Shown: positions 1-5,911, numbered from the stretch's first letter. The stretch: DNA of 6,901 nt from an uncultured Bacteroidota bacterium (GCA_902766265.1 CACXCY010000165.1:1-6901); one strand, 5' to 3'. The notes: generated by a model not told the origin, from the sequence alone. Made by a program: numbers and translations.

Positions 1-144
1 GGTGGTAGTGACGGAAGTGACGTTGTTCATATAGGAGCTGCTGGGCGAATTGATGTTGAATCCCAGGGTGCCGCCAACGCTGAACTGCGCTCTGGCTGCT
101 GTTGCAATGGCCATGACGGCTACTAATAATACCAGTTTCTTCAT
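1..144 (-). CDS. Outer-membrane beta-barrel protein, N-terminal fragment (cut by window edge)
   Basis: Only the first 48 codons lie in the window; the frame is still open at position 1, so the gene continues to the left. The translation starts MKKLVLLVAVMAIATAARAQ, a classic Sec signal peptide: two lysines, a hydrophobic core, and an Ala-Arg-Ala-Gln cleavage region. The mature start FSVGGTLGFNIN matches the start of the two complete barrel genes to its right (FMMGGTVGYT and FVVGGQLGFT), so it is very likely a third paralogue of the same family. The ATG at 142-144 is chosen because it directly precedes the signal peptide. A TAATTTTG -7 element lies about 70 nt upstream. The rest of the barrel, its length and any specific substrate cannot be judged from here. 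Confidence 0.8.
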   Translation of the reverse strand, partial: MKKLVLLVAVMAIATAARAQFSVGGTLGFNINSPSSSYMNNVTSVTTT

Positions 145-212
145 GTTGCTAAACGGTTTATCTCTGTTTGTCTTCACGACCGCCGCCTATCGGACGGGCG
201 TGTTTGGGTTTG

Positions 213-220
213 CAAAATTA
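213..220 (-). promoter_or_regulatory. Bacteroidota -7 promoter element for the leftmost barrel gene
   Basis: On the minus strand this reads TAATTTTG, an exact match to the Bacteroidota primary-sigma -7 consensus TAnnTTTG. It would give a leader of roughly 60 nt before the ATG at 144. No TTG -33 element sits at the usual 18-20 nt spacing; the nearest TTTG (246-249) is 25 nt upstream, which is too far for a standard match. The call rests on the -7 box and on its position between two same-strand genes. Confidence 0.45.
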
Positions 221-250
221 CAAAAACATTTTCACATACGCGGCGCAAAA

Positions 251-267
251 TTCCATTTCTAACGGAA
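251..267 (-). terminator. Possible weak intrinsic terminator after the 266-aa barrel gene
   Basis: The minus strand reads TTCCGTT, then a 3-nt AGA loop, then AATGGAA. This makes a 7-bp AU-rich stem with one G-U wobble, followed by TTTTG. It begins 17 nt past the TGA stop at 285-287. The stem is short and AU-rich, so termination would be inefficient at best. Confidence 0.3.
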
Positions 268-284
268 AAGTGCCCCCTCCTCTA

Positions 285-1085
285 TCAGAACACCAGGTTG
301 AATCCCAGCCGGAACCAGTTGAACTGAGTGTTCATATCGCGGGCGGCAGCGTTGATGCCGAAGTCGAAATCGTTCTGCATCACCACGGTTTCCTCTGTGT
401 TGGGCGTGGCGCTACCTGGGGCATGGTCCACGAAGGTGCGCGTGCGGGTGCCTCTGTAGGCCAGCTTGAAAAGGTCAACATACAGGTCAAGCGAACAATG
501 GTCGCCCAGCTGCGCGCTCAGACCAGGCACAATGTTGACACCCCAGCTCCACACGCGGGTGGGCTCATACCAGGTAGAGTCGTGTGCCGCACTGGCGTGA
601 GCAATGGGGATGTGCACATTGCCCGTGATGTCGGGGTGATAGAGATACACTCTCTCCTTGGCGTGGCCGGAAAGGATGGCCTGCACTTCGGCAAAGACGC
701 TCACATGCTCTGTGACAGGCAGCTGATAGCGAAAATACGGCACAGCCATCCACGACACCGTGGTGCGTTCGCGGTAGCCCTCAAAATCCTCCGTCCACTG
801 ATAATCAAGCAGGAATTCATCGTATCTTGTCGTCTTCTCTATAACAGCACCCAAAGCGATGCCGGCCTGCATATTGTCGTTGATCTGGTAGCCGAACTTG
901 GGCAGGATGGTCAGCACCGAGTGCCTGACAGCGGGGATGTGGTAAGAGCGTGTGCTGTCGTTGACAATGGTGAAAGTCGTGTCGCCCTTGCTGAGCGTAT
1001 AGCCCACCGTGCCACCCATCATGAACTGCGCGCTGGCAGCAACCGACAACGACAGAATGGAGAGAAGGAGAAGAACCTTTTTCAT
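285..1085 (-). CDS. Outer-membrane beta-barrel protein (266 aa)
   Basis: A predicted small beta-barrel of the outer membrane, exported by Sec and inserted by BAM. Residues 1-20 form a signal peptide ending Ala-Ser-Ala-Gln. The mature protein has alternating hydrophobic and polar strands and ends LGFNLVF with a C-terminal Phe, the usual BAM signal. Blocks shared with the 284-aa neighbour are LTILPKFGYQINDNMQAG (58-75), VPYFRY (115-120), VPGL and CSLDLYVDLFKLA (186-209), and NAAARDMNTQFNWFRLGFN (245-263). Residues 127-168 contain six histidines, where the neighbour has one in the matching region; this may be a surface loop. The ATG at 1083-1085 sits directly before the signal peptide, and a good promoter lies about 70 nt upstream. 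The specific role (pore, adhesin or structural) is unknown; the family assignment is by shape and paralogy. Confidence 0.88.
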   Translation of the reverse strand: MKKVLLLLSILSLSVAASAQFMMGGTVGYTLSKGDTTFTIVNDSTRSYHIPAVRHSVLTILPKFGYQINDNMQAGIALGAVIEKTTRYDEFLLDYQWTEDFEGYRERTTVSWMAVPYFRYQLPVTEHVSVFAEVQAILSGHAKERVYLYHPDITGNVHIPIAHASAAHDSTWYEPTRVWSWGVNIVPGLSAQLGDHCSLDLYVDLFKLAYRGTRTRTFVDHAPGSATPNTEETVVMQNDFDFGINAAARDMNTQFNWFRLGFNLVF

Positions 1086-1155
1086 GCGATAATCTTTTTA
1101 CTTGCAACTATTTATATTGCCCCTTATCTACAACTCGGCTCAAAATAATCAATTG

Positions 1156-1184
1156 CAAATATACGAACATTTTTACATACACAA
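1156..1184 (-). promoter_or_regulatory. Bacteroidota promoter for the 266-aa barrel gene
   Basis: On the minus strand an ATTG element (TTG at 1184-1182) is followed after 18 nt by TATATTTG (1163-1156). These match the Bacteroidota -33 (TTG) and -7 (TAnnTTTG) elements with near-standard spacing. Transcription would start near 1150 and give a leader of about 65 nt. It is the best-matched promoter in the window and shows that this barrel gene can be transcribed independently of its upstream paralogue. Confidence 0.65.
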
Positions 1185-1233
1185 TTACCCCCATGCTAAA
1201 CATTCCATACATCCACCAATTGATACGCATCAT

Positions 1234-1277
1234 TGAAGCAATCTATACATATAAATGAAGTAATCTATACGTATAGT
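1234..1277. repeat. Two-copy 22-bp tandem repeat containing a 12-bp palindrome
   Basis: Units 1234-1255 and 1256-1277 both begin TGAAG and share the core AATCTATAC; they match at 18 of 22 positions. The second contains CTATACGTATAG (1265-1276), a perfect palindrome, and the first a degraded version of it. The array is about 85-130 nt upstream of the predicted start of transcription of the 266-aa barrel gene. That position would suit an upstream binding site for a dimeric regulator, but that role is inferred. Confidence 0.6.
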
Positions 1278-1284
1278 TGAACTG

Positions 1285-1557
1285 GTGATACAGGAGGAGG
1301 TGCCCCATAGGAGGGCTTATTTTGAAAGTGCGCACTTTATCAGCAAGATACAGTTCCTTAGAGTGTCTCTGGACGACACCTCGCTTTGGGTGCCAATAAA
1401 AGCGAGGGTTTTATTGATGACAAAAGCTAGGGTTTTGTTGGACATAAAACCGAGGGTTTTCGAGATGCCTATTTGCGGCCTGGAAACAGGGGGGAAACGA
1501 AAAGAGGGTGACCCGATGGGGACACCCTCTTTCTATTTAGGGTTAACTAAATTTTAG
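1285..1557 (+). CDS. Doubtful small ORF made largely of an 8-residue repeat
   Basis: This would be a 90-residue product starting with GTG. Residues encoded by 1398-1469 form three 8-aa repeats, KARVLLMT, KARVLLDI and KPRVFEMP, because the 24-bp DNA repeat is a multiple of three. I recognise no domain. Against it being a gene: it is the only candidate on the plus strand, it lacks a matched promoter, it reads straight through the terminator hairpin of the barrel gene opposite, and its last bases overlap that gene's stop. The open frame is probably a by-product of the repeat. Confidence 0.15.
   Translation: MIQEEVPHRRAYFESAHFISKIQFLRVSLDDTSLWVPIKARVLLMTKARVLLDIKPRVFEMPICGLETGGKRKEGDPMGTPSFYLGLTKF
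1398..1469. repeat. Three-copy 24-bp repeat, each unit an imperfect inverted repeat
   Basis: Units at 1398-1421, 1422-1445 and 1446-1469 have an exact 24-bp period. Each begins with a conserved 15-bp block of the form AAAA-[GC]C-[GT]AG-GGTTTT, followed by 9 bp of different sequence (ATTGATGAC, GTTGGACAT, CGAGATGCC). The 15-bp block is itself an inverted repeat: perfect in the third unit (AAAACC/GGTTTT) and with one mismatch in the first two. The function is unknown; it could be a multi-site operator or a dispersed genomic repeat. Confidence 0.75.
1501..1532 (-). terminator. Rho-independent terminator of the 284-aa barrel gene
   Basis: A perfect 10-bp stem AAAGAGGGTG (1501-1510) pairs with CACCCTCTTT (1523-1532). 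The loop contains a further CCC/GGG pairing. On the minus strand the stem is followed by TCGTTT, so the U-rich stretch reads TTTTCGTTT. It starts 21 nt past the TAA stop at 1554-1556. The plus strand has a weaker T-rich tail (TTTCTATTT), so some bidirectional activity is possible. Confidence 0.75.
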
Positions 1558-2408
1558 AAGTGGAAGTTGAAGCCGAGACGGAACCAACCGAACTGGGTGT
1601 TCAGGTCACGAGCAGAGGCGTTGAGACCGAAATAGAAGTCATTGACAACGCTTACAGTTTCCGTAGTGTTGGTAGCGCCGTTAGGAACGGTGTTGTCCTC
1701 AAATGTAGTCTCCTTGGTGGAGTTGAAAGCCAGACGGAAGATGTCCATATAGAGATCGAGAGAGCAGCTTTCGCCGAGTTTGTAGTTCAAACCAGGAACC
1801 ACGCTGAAGTCAACGCTGAAGTATTTTGTGTTGCCATCAACGGTTTCATCTTGAGCAGCCACGGCAAGATAAGGCCCGAGAACGCCTGCACCAGCAGTCG
1901 CGACTTCTGTGTTATATGTATGAATCTTGCCATAGCCAGCTCCCTGAATAGCGAGGGTGGCTTCGCAGAAAAGGGTGAAGTTGCCCATTTCAGCAAAGTT
2001 GTAACGGAAATAAGGAGCAACTGCCCAGCCCAGCTGAGTGGTGGCTACATAACCCTCAAATCCGTTAATGTTAGCAGCATAATAACTGGCATAAGGAGTG
2101 TAGTCGATGACCTTGTTGTTCACAATACCGAAGCTCAAACCGGCCTGCATCTGGTCGTTCAGCTGATAACCGATTTTGGGCATAATGGTAAGGGACATAG
2201 TCTTCATAGCACTGGCCGTAGGGGGAATAGTCCAATTCACATTCACATTACCAGGAGCTGTGAATTCGGTAGTGGTGGGACCATTAACGTTAGTGTAGTT
2301 AAAGTGACCACCATTGCTGGTGAAACCAAGCTGGCCACCAACGACGAACTGTGCGTTAGCTGCAAAAGCAAATGCAACTGCTGCGATTGTTAATAAAACT
2401 TTCTTCAT
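1554..2408 (-). CDS. Outer-membrane beta-barrel protein (284 aa)
   Basis: A predicted outer-membrane beta-barrel, paralogous to the 266-aa gene downstream. Residues 1-20 (MKKVLLTIAAVAFAFAANAQ) are a signal peptide. Family blocks are LTIMPKIGYQLNDQMQAG (73-90), APYFRY (131-136), VPGLNY and CSLDLYMDIFRLAF (204-228), and NDFYFGLNASARDLNTQFGWFRLGFN (256-281), ending in Phe. Loop regions (about 30-70, 100-125, 155-195) differ in length and sequence from the paralogue, as expected for surface-exposed loops. The start is set at 2406-2408, directly before the signal peptide and after an A-rich stretch. The frame stays open for 30 more codons to 2498, but that would bury the signal peptide, so I reject the longer form. 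It has a strong terminator. A possible -7-like TATCTTTT lies at 2543-2550 without a -33 partner. The substrate or role is unknown. Confidence 0.9.
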   Translation of the reverse strand: MKKVLLTIAAVAFAFAANAQFVVGGQLGFTSNGGHFNYTNVNGPTTTEFTAPGNVNVNWTIPPTASAMKTMSLTIMPKIGYQLNDQMQAGLSFGIVNNKVIDYTPYASYYAANINGFEGYVATTQLGWAVAPYFRYNFAEMGNFTLFCEATLAIQGAGYGKIHTYNTEVATAGAGVLGPYLAVAAQDETVDGNTKYFSVDFSVVPGLNYKLGESCSLDLYMDIFRLAFNSTKETTFEDNTVPNGATNTTETVSVVNDFYFGLNASARDLNTQFGWFRLGFNFHF

Positions 2409-2583
2409 GTTTTTTATGGTTTTTGTTTTGCCTACTCTTATCGGTTTTCGGCATCTCCGAGCATCTTCGCGTTGCCGCGTCGACGCAGTTAGTTTCATTA
2501 AAATTTCATAGAAAACGAGAGTGTATCTCTTTTATTGTACAAAAAAGATATTTTTTTCTTTGACCACTCCGCGTAGGCGCCTG

Positions 2584-2826
2584 TTATTTCTTTTTTATCA
2601 GGTTGACAATGGCGATGACCACTATAGCACCGATGAGCGCGGTGACGAGCGAGCCCAGCCACGTGCTCCAGTGGAGACCCAATGCGCCGAGGAGCCATCC
2701 GCCGACAAAACCGCCGACGATACCCCAGAGGAGGTTCCACCAAAATCCGCCTTTGTTCTTGCTGACAAAGAACCCTGCCAGCCAACCGGCCAATGCACCG
2801 GTGAGAATGTAGATGATGAAATTCAT
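2584..2826 (-). CDS. GlsB/YeaQ/YmgE family small membrane protein (80 aa)
   Basis: A small inner-membrane protein of the family annotated as GlsB/YeaQ/YmgE stress-response or transglycosylase-associated protein. Three hydrophobic helices are visible at roughly 3-20, 29-50 and 54-77. They are Gly-rich (GALAGWLAGFFVSKNKGGFWWNLLWGIVGGFVGGWLLGALG region), which is typical of the family, and the protein ends in a positive KKK tail. The length is normal (family about 80-85 aa). Family members are linked to general or envelope stress, but the biochemical function is not established despite the 'transglycosylase-associated' label. It lies 77 nt after eno, beyond a hairpin, and 175 nt before the barrel gene. 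I see no clear -7 element of its own, so it may depend partly on read-through from eno. Confidence 0.88.
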   Translation of the reverse strand: MNFIIYILTGALAGWLAGFFVSKNKGGFWWNLLWGIVGGFVGGWLLGALGLHWSTWLGSLVTALIGAIVVIAIVNLIKKK

Positions 2827-2860
2827 GTTTTGATATTGTTTAGTGTTACCATTAATTATT

Positions 2861-2889
2861 GGGCAAGCACCCTTGCTGGATGCCTGCCC
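2861..2889 (-). terminator. Hairpin after eno, terminator-like without a U-tract
   Basis: In minus-strand RNA, GGGCAGGCATCC and GGGTGCTTGCCC form a 12-bp stem with a 5-nt AGCAA loop; two of the pairs are G-U. On the plus strand the same two positions are A-C mismatches, so the structure suits minus-strand transcripts. It starts 15 nt past the eno stop. It is followed by AATAATTAATGG rather than a T-run, so it may act as an mRNA-stabilising 3' end or a partial terminator rather than a strong one. Confidence 0.55.
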
Positions 2890-2903
2890 TGATGTGGATT
2901 TGC

Positions 2904-4193
2904 TTATTTGGCGTAACGGAAGTTCTTGCCGAGATAAACGGCCTGGTCGCCCAGCCCCTCCTCGATACGCAGCAACTGGTTGTATTTGCAGATACGGTCG
3001 GTGCGGCTGGCGCTGCCGGTCTTAATCAGCCCGCTGTTCATTGCCACAGCGAGATCGGCAATGGTGGTGTCTTCGGTCTCACCGCTGCGATGCGACACAA
3101 TGGCGGTGTATCTGTTGCGATAGGCCAGGTTGATGGCGTCGATTGTCTCGGTGAGCGTGCCAATCTGGTTCACCTTGATAAGGATGGAGTTGGCCACCTG
3201 ACGGTCGATACCCATCTGGAGCCGCTCCACATTGGTGACGAACAAGTCATCGCCCACCAACTGGCAGCGGTCGCCAATGGTGTCGGTAAGCAGTTTCCAG
3301 CCGTCCCAATCGTCCTCAGCCATACCGTCCTCGATAGAGATGACCGGGTACTTGGTGACCCACGTCTTCCAAAAATCAACCATCTCGGCCGGGGTAAGCT
3401 TCTCACCCGACGACCACTTGAGCTGGTACACATTCTCTTCGGGAATGTAATACTCGGATGAAGCGGGGTCAAGACCGATATATACATCTTCACCGGGACG
3501 ATAGCCGGCTTTCTCGATGGCTTGCAGCACCACCTGTATGGCCTCGTCGTTGGAGCCCAGGTTGGGGGCGAAACCACCCTCATCGCCCACATTGGTGGAC
3601 ATGCCTTTGGATTTAAGCACACTGCGGAGGTTGTGGAATATCTCCGAACCCATACGGAGAGCTTCGCTGAACGTAGGAGCTCCCACTGGCATAATCATGA
3701 ACTCCTGGAAGTCGATAGAGTTATCTGCATGGGAGCCGCCATTGAGGATGTTCATCATGGGGATGGGCAAGGTATAGCCACCCACACCTCCGAGATAACG
3801 GAAGAGCTCCTGTCCCGTCTCGATAGCGGCGGCTTTGGCACAGGCCAATGACACTCCGAGGATGGCGTTGGCACCCAAACGCTCTTTGTTGGGCGTGCCG
3901 TCAATCTCTATCATCTTCTGGTCAATGCTCTTCTGCTCGGTCACATACATCCCTTTGAGTTCCTCGTTGAGAACGTTGTTGACGTTGTTGACGGCCTGCA
4001 TGACGCTCTTACCCAGGAACTGGGATTTGTCATTATCACGGAGTTCGCATGCCTCGTGAACGCCCGTGGAAGCTCCCGAGGGAACTGCGGCGCGTCCCAT
4101 GACGCCCTGGTCGGTGAATACTTCGACTTCAACTGTGGGATTGCCGCGTGAGTCGAGAATCTGGCGGCCCCTGATTCCTATAATCTGTGACAT
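2904..4193 (-). CDS. eno: Enolase (2-phosphoglycerate dehydratase)
   Basis: Catalyses the reversible dehydration of 2-phosphoglycerate to phosphoenolpyruvate in cytoplasmic glycolysis and gluconeogenesis. The 429 residues match the usual bacterial length. The N-terminal capping domain has GNPTVEVEV (17-25) and the mobile loop PSGASTG (38-44). The barrel carries GGSHA (152-156), FQEFMIMP (162-169) and GDEGGFAP (203-210), with Glu205 as the expected proton donor. Mg ligands are Asp242, Glu288 (in SIEDG) and Asp315 (in GDD). Lys340 in the signature ILIKVNQIGTLTE is the catalytic base. SHRSGETED (367-375) and Lys391 in KTGSASRTDR complete the active site. All key residues are present. It has a -7 promoter element about 50 nt upstream and a hairpin downstream. 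Its place after rplQ is, as I recall, common in Bacteroidales. Confidence 0.98.
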   Translation of the reverse strand: MSQIIGIRGRQILDSRGNPTVEVEVFTDQGVMGRAAVPSGASTGVHEACELRDNDKSQFLGKSVMQAVNNVNNVLNEELKGMYVTEQKSIDQKMIEIDGTPNKERLGANAILGVSLACAKAAAIETGQELFRYLGGVGGYTLPIPMMNILNGGSHADNSIDFQEFMIMPVGAPTFSEALRMGSEIFHNLRSVLKSKGMSTNVGDEGGFAPNLGSNDEAIQVVLQAIEKAGYRPGEDVYIGLDPASSEYYIPEENVYQLKWSSGEKLTPAEMVDFWKTWVTKYPVISIEDGMAEDDWDGWKLLTDTIGDRCQLVGDDLFVTNVERLQMGIDRQVANSILIKVNQIGTLTETIDAINLAYRNRYTAIVSHRSGETEDTTIADLAVAMNSGLIKTGSASRTDRICKYNQLLRIEEGLGDQAVYLGKNFRYAK

Positions 4194-4242
4194 AATAATT
4201 GATTTGTATTTGTTTAAGTTTCGGACTTATATTTATCTACAT

Positions 4243-4250
4243 CAAACATA
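4243..4250 (-). promoter_or_regulatory. Bacteroidota -7 promoter element for eno
   Basis: The minus strand reads TATGTTTG, an exact TAnnTTTG match, and would give an eno leader of about 43 nt. No TTG appears 18-20 nt upstream, so only the -7 half is supported. The leader holds a small 5-bp hairpin (4215-4229). The element suggests eno can be transcribed separately from the ribosomal operon. Confidence 0.5.
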
Positions 4251-4311
4251 AAAAGGGAATGTGAGCATATAAAAGCCCCAACATCCCCCTTTATGTCAAA
4301 AAACAAATGTG

Positions 4312-4824
4312 CTATTCTGCCTTTGGCTCTTCTGCTTTCGGAGCTTCTGCCACTGGAGGTTCTGCTGTGGCTGTTTCTGCTACAGGAGCGGCTTCCTCGG
4401 CCTTCTTGCCACGACCACGACGGGTGGTCTTGGTCTTCTTGGCCTTGGGCTCTTTCAGCATGTTCTCATTATAGTCAACGAGTTCCATAATGCACATCTC
4501 TGAGTTGTCGCCATGACGGATACCCGTCTTCAGGATACGGGTGTAACCACCGGGGCGGTTGGCCACCTTTTGCGAGATTTCGCGGAAAAGCTCGTTAACG
4601 GCTTCTTTGCTGTGCAGGTAGCTGAAAACAACGCGGCGATTATTGGTGGAATCCTCCTTGGAACGATTAATCAGAGGTTCTACATACACTCTCAAGGCCT
4701 TGGCTTTGGCAACGGTAGTGGTGATGCGCTTTTCCATAATCAAGGAAGTGGCCATGTTGGAGAGCATAGCTACGCGGTGAGCGTGAGTTCTTGACAGATG
4801 ATTTACTTTGCAACCGTGTCTCAT
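4312..4824 (-). CDS. rplQ: 50S ribosomal protein L17 with extended C-terminus
   Basis: A large-subunit ribosomal protein that binds 23S rRNA. The N-terminal core (residues 1-122) carries the family start MRHGCKVNHLSRTHAHRVAMLSNMATSLI, RITTTVAKAKALR (33-45), and the closing RPGGYTRILKTGIRHGDNSEMCIMELVDYN (90-119). About 48 residues follow that E. coli L17 (127 aa) mostly lacks: a basic patch KAKKTKTTRRGRGKK (127-141), then Ala/Glu/Pro/Val repeats such as PVAE. Tails of this kind are common in Bacteroidota L17 and are probably disordered. The start codon lies 15 nt after the rpoA stop, with an A/G-rich leader, so the two are co-transcribed. I see no standard terminator after it. Confidence 0.97.
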   Translation of the reverse strand: MRHGCKVNHLSRTHAHRVAMLSNMATSLIMEKRITTTVAKAKALRVYVEPLINRSKEDSTNNRRVVFSYLHSKEAVNELFREISQKVANRPGGYTRILKTGIRHGDNSEMCIMELVDYNENMLKEPKAKKTKTTRRGRGKKAEEAAPVAETATAEPPVAEAPKAEEPKAE

Positions 4825-4839
4825 ATCTTTATTCTTTCT

Positions 4840-5832
4840 TTATTCTTTATCTAATTTATATTTTGCGGTGTTCATTCCGAAATCCAAGCCCTTGGAGGCA
4901 ACCAAGTTCTCGAGCTCGGTGAGAGATTTTTTACCAAAGTTACGGAACTTCAACAAGTCTGCTTTATTGAACGCTACCAAATCACCAAGAGTGTCCACCT
5001 CGGCGGCCTTGAGACAGTTCAAAGCACGTACGGAGAGGTCAAGGTCAATCAGTTTCGTCTTCAAAAGCTGACGGGTATGAAGCGTTACCTCATCAAATTC
5101 CTCAACAGCGGGTTTCGCCTCCAGTTCGAGCGAAATACGCTCATCGGAGAAGAGCATAAAGTGCTGAATGAGGATGGTGGCAGCTTCTTTCAACGCCTCT
5201 TTGGGATGGATGGAACCATCGGTCTGGATGTCGAAGGTCAGTTTCTCATAGTCCGTACGCTGCTCCACACGATAGTCGCTGACCTCGTATTTCACATTCT
5301 TTATCGGAGTATGAATAGAGTCGATGGCAATGACCCCTATAGTATCCGTCGGTTTCTTATTCTCGTCAGAAGGAACGTAACCACGACCTTTCTCAATCGT
5401 CAACTCTATCTTAAGACTGGTCGAGGGCTCCATGTGACAGATTTCCACATCGGGATTCAGTACCTGAAAGCTATTGAGATAATTGTTAAGGTCGCCTGCT
5501 TTAAATACATTCTGACCTGTTATCTCGAAAGCTATCTTCTCTGATGTGGTGTCCTCAATCTGACGGCGGAAACGAATCTGCTTCAAACTCAAAATAATGT
5601 CTGTCATATCTTCGACCACGCCAGGTATCGACGAGAATTCATGATCCACACCTTCAATTTTCACCGATGTGATTGCAAAACCCTCGAGAGCAGAGAGCAG
5701 TACACGACGCAGGGCATTACCGATAGTGGCACCATAACCAGGCTCCAAGGGACGGAATTCGAAAATGCCATGGAAATCGTCAGCTTCAATCATGACGACC
5801 TTGTCTGGTTTTTGAAATGCTAATATTGCCAT
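4840..5832 (-). CDS. rpoA: DNA-directed RNA polymerase subunit alpha
   Basis: The alpha subunit dimerises to start assembly of RNA polymerase and contacts promoter DNA and activators. The 330 residues match the family. The N-terminal assembly domain has the dimer motif GYGATIGNALRRVLLSALEGFA (32-53) and DMTDIILSLK (75-84). After a linker near 240-255, the C-terminal domain has LSVRALNCLK (266-275) and the helix-hairpin-helix RNFGKKSLTELENL (297-310). Arg269, Asn272 and Gly300-Lys301-Lys302 correspond to the E. coli DNA-contact residues Arg265, Asn268 and Gly296-Lys298. The ATG at 5830-5832 gives the normal N-terminus and is preceded by a Shine-Dalgarno-like AGAAAGGA. A 117-nt gap separates it from rpsD; rplQ follows after 15 nt. 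Confidence 0.98.
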   Translation of the reverse strand: MAILAFQKPDKVVMIEADDFHGIFEFRPLEPGYGATIGNALRRVLLSALEGFAITSVKIEGVDHEFSSIPGVVEDMTDIILSLKQIRFRRQIEDTTSEKIAFEITGQNVFKAGDLNNYLNSFQVLNPDVEICHMEPSTSLKIELTIEKGRGYVPSDENKKPTDTIGVIAIDSIHTPIKNVKYEVSDYRVEQRTDYEKLTFDIQTDGSIHPKEALKEAATILIQHFMLFSDERISLELEAKPAVEEFDEVTLHTRQLLKTKLIDLDLSVRALNCLKAAEVDTLGDLVAFNKADLLKFRNFGKKSLTELENLVASKGLDFGMNTAKYKLDKE

Positions 5833-5838
5833 TTTTTA

Positions 5839-5846
5839 TCCTTTCT
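5839..5846 (-). promoter_or_regulatory. Shine-Dalgarno-like ribosome binding site of rpoA
   Basis: The minus strand reads AGAAAGGA, ending 6 nt before the rpoA ATG, a standard spacing. Bacteroidota genes mostly lack such motifs and use A-rich leaders, as the other genes here do, so its presence is notable. Confidence 0.45.
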
Positions 5847-5866
5847 CGTTGTATATTTATATTACT

Positions 5867-5890
5867 TTTATTTGCTGATTTGTTGATTTG
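5867..5890. repeat. Three tandem 8-bp units in the rpsD-rpoA spacer
   Basis: The plus strand reads TTTATTTG, CTGATTTG, TTGATTTG; on the transcribed strand these are CAAATCAA, CAAATCAG, CAAATAAA. The units share CAAAT and differ at two or three positions. They lie 35-58 nt before the rpoA start. They could be chance AT-rich sequence or an unstructured leader element. Confidence 0.35.
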
Positions 5891-5911
5891 ACATTGTGCC
5901 GTTTCCAACAA

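Larger units (their letters stand above)
1086..1553. other. 468-nt intergenic region between two barrel genes, rich in short repeats
   Basis: This long non-coding gap separates two genes on the same strand. From the 266-aa gene outward it holds a leader of about 65 nt, a -7/-33 promoter (1156-1184), a 22-bp tandem repeat with a palindrome (1234-1277), a three-copy 24-bp repeat (1398-1469), and the terminator of the 284-aa gene (1501-1532). I see nothing recognisable in 1185-1233 or 1278-1397. The region is much longer than the other gaps in the window (15-175 nt), which suggests it carries regulation or is a remnant of inserted sequence. Confidence 0.7.

Noticed and set aside
168..1148. Plus-strand open frame of 326 codons across the 266-aa barrel gene
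   Set aside because: It is antisense to a gene with a signal peptide, clear paralogue blocks and a promoter; its translation shows no recognisable domain and it is a codon-bias shadow.
1398..1469. A small CRISPR array
   Set aside because: Repeats of 15 bp with 9-bp spacers are far too short, there are only three units, and no cas genes are present.
1560..2393. Plus-strand open frame of 277 codons across the 284-aa barrel gene
   Set aside because: Same reason: it mirrors a well-supported gene, has no promoter, and shows no family features.
2409..2498. A 30-codon N-terminal extension of the 284-aa barrel protein
   Set aside because: It would place a charged stretch before the signal peptide, and both paralogues start exactly at the MKK of the signal peptide.
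2498..2785. A 95-codon minus-strand frame overlapping the GlsB-family gene
   Set aside because: It is out of frame with the three-helix membrane protein, has no membrane or domain features, and starts inside that gene.
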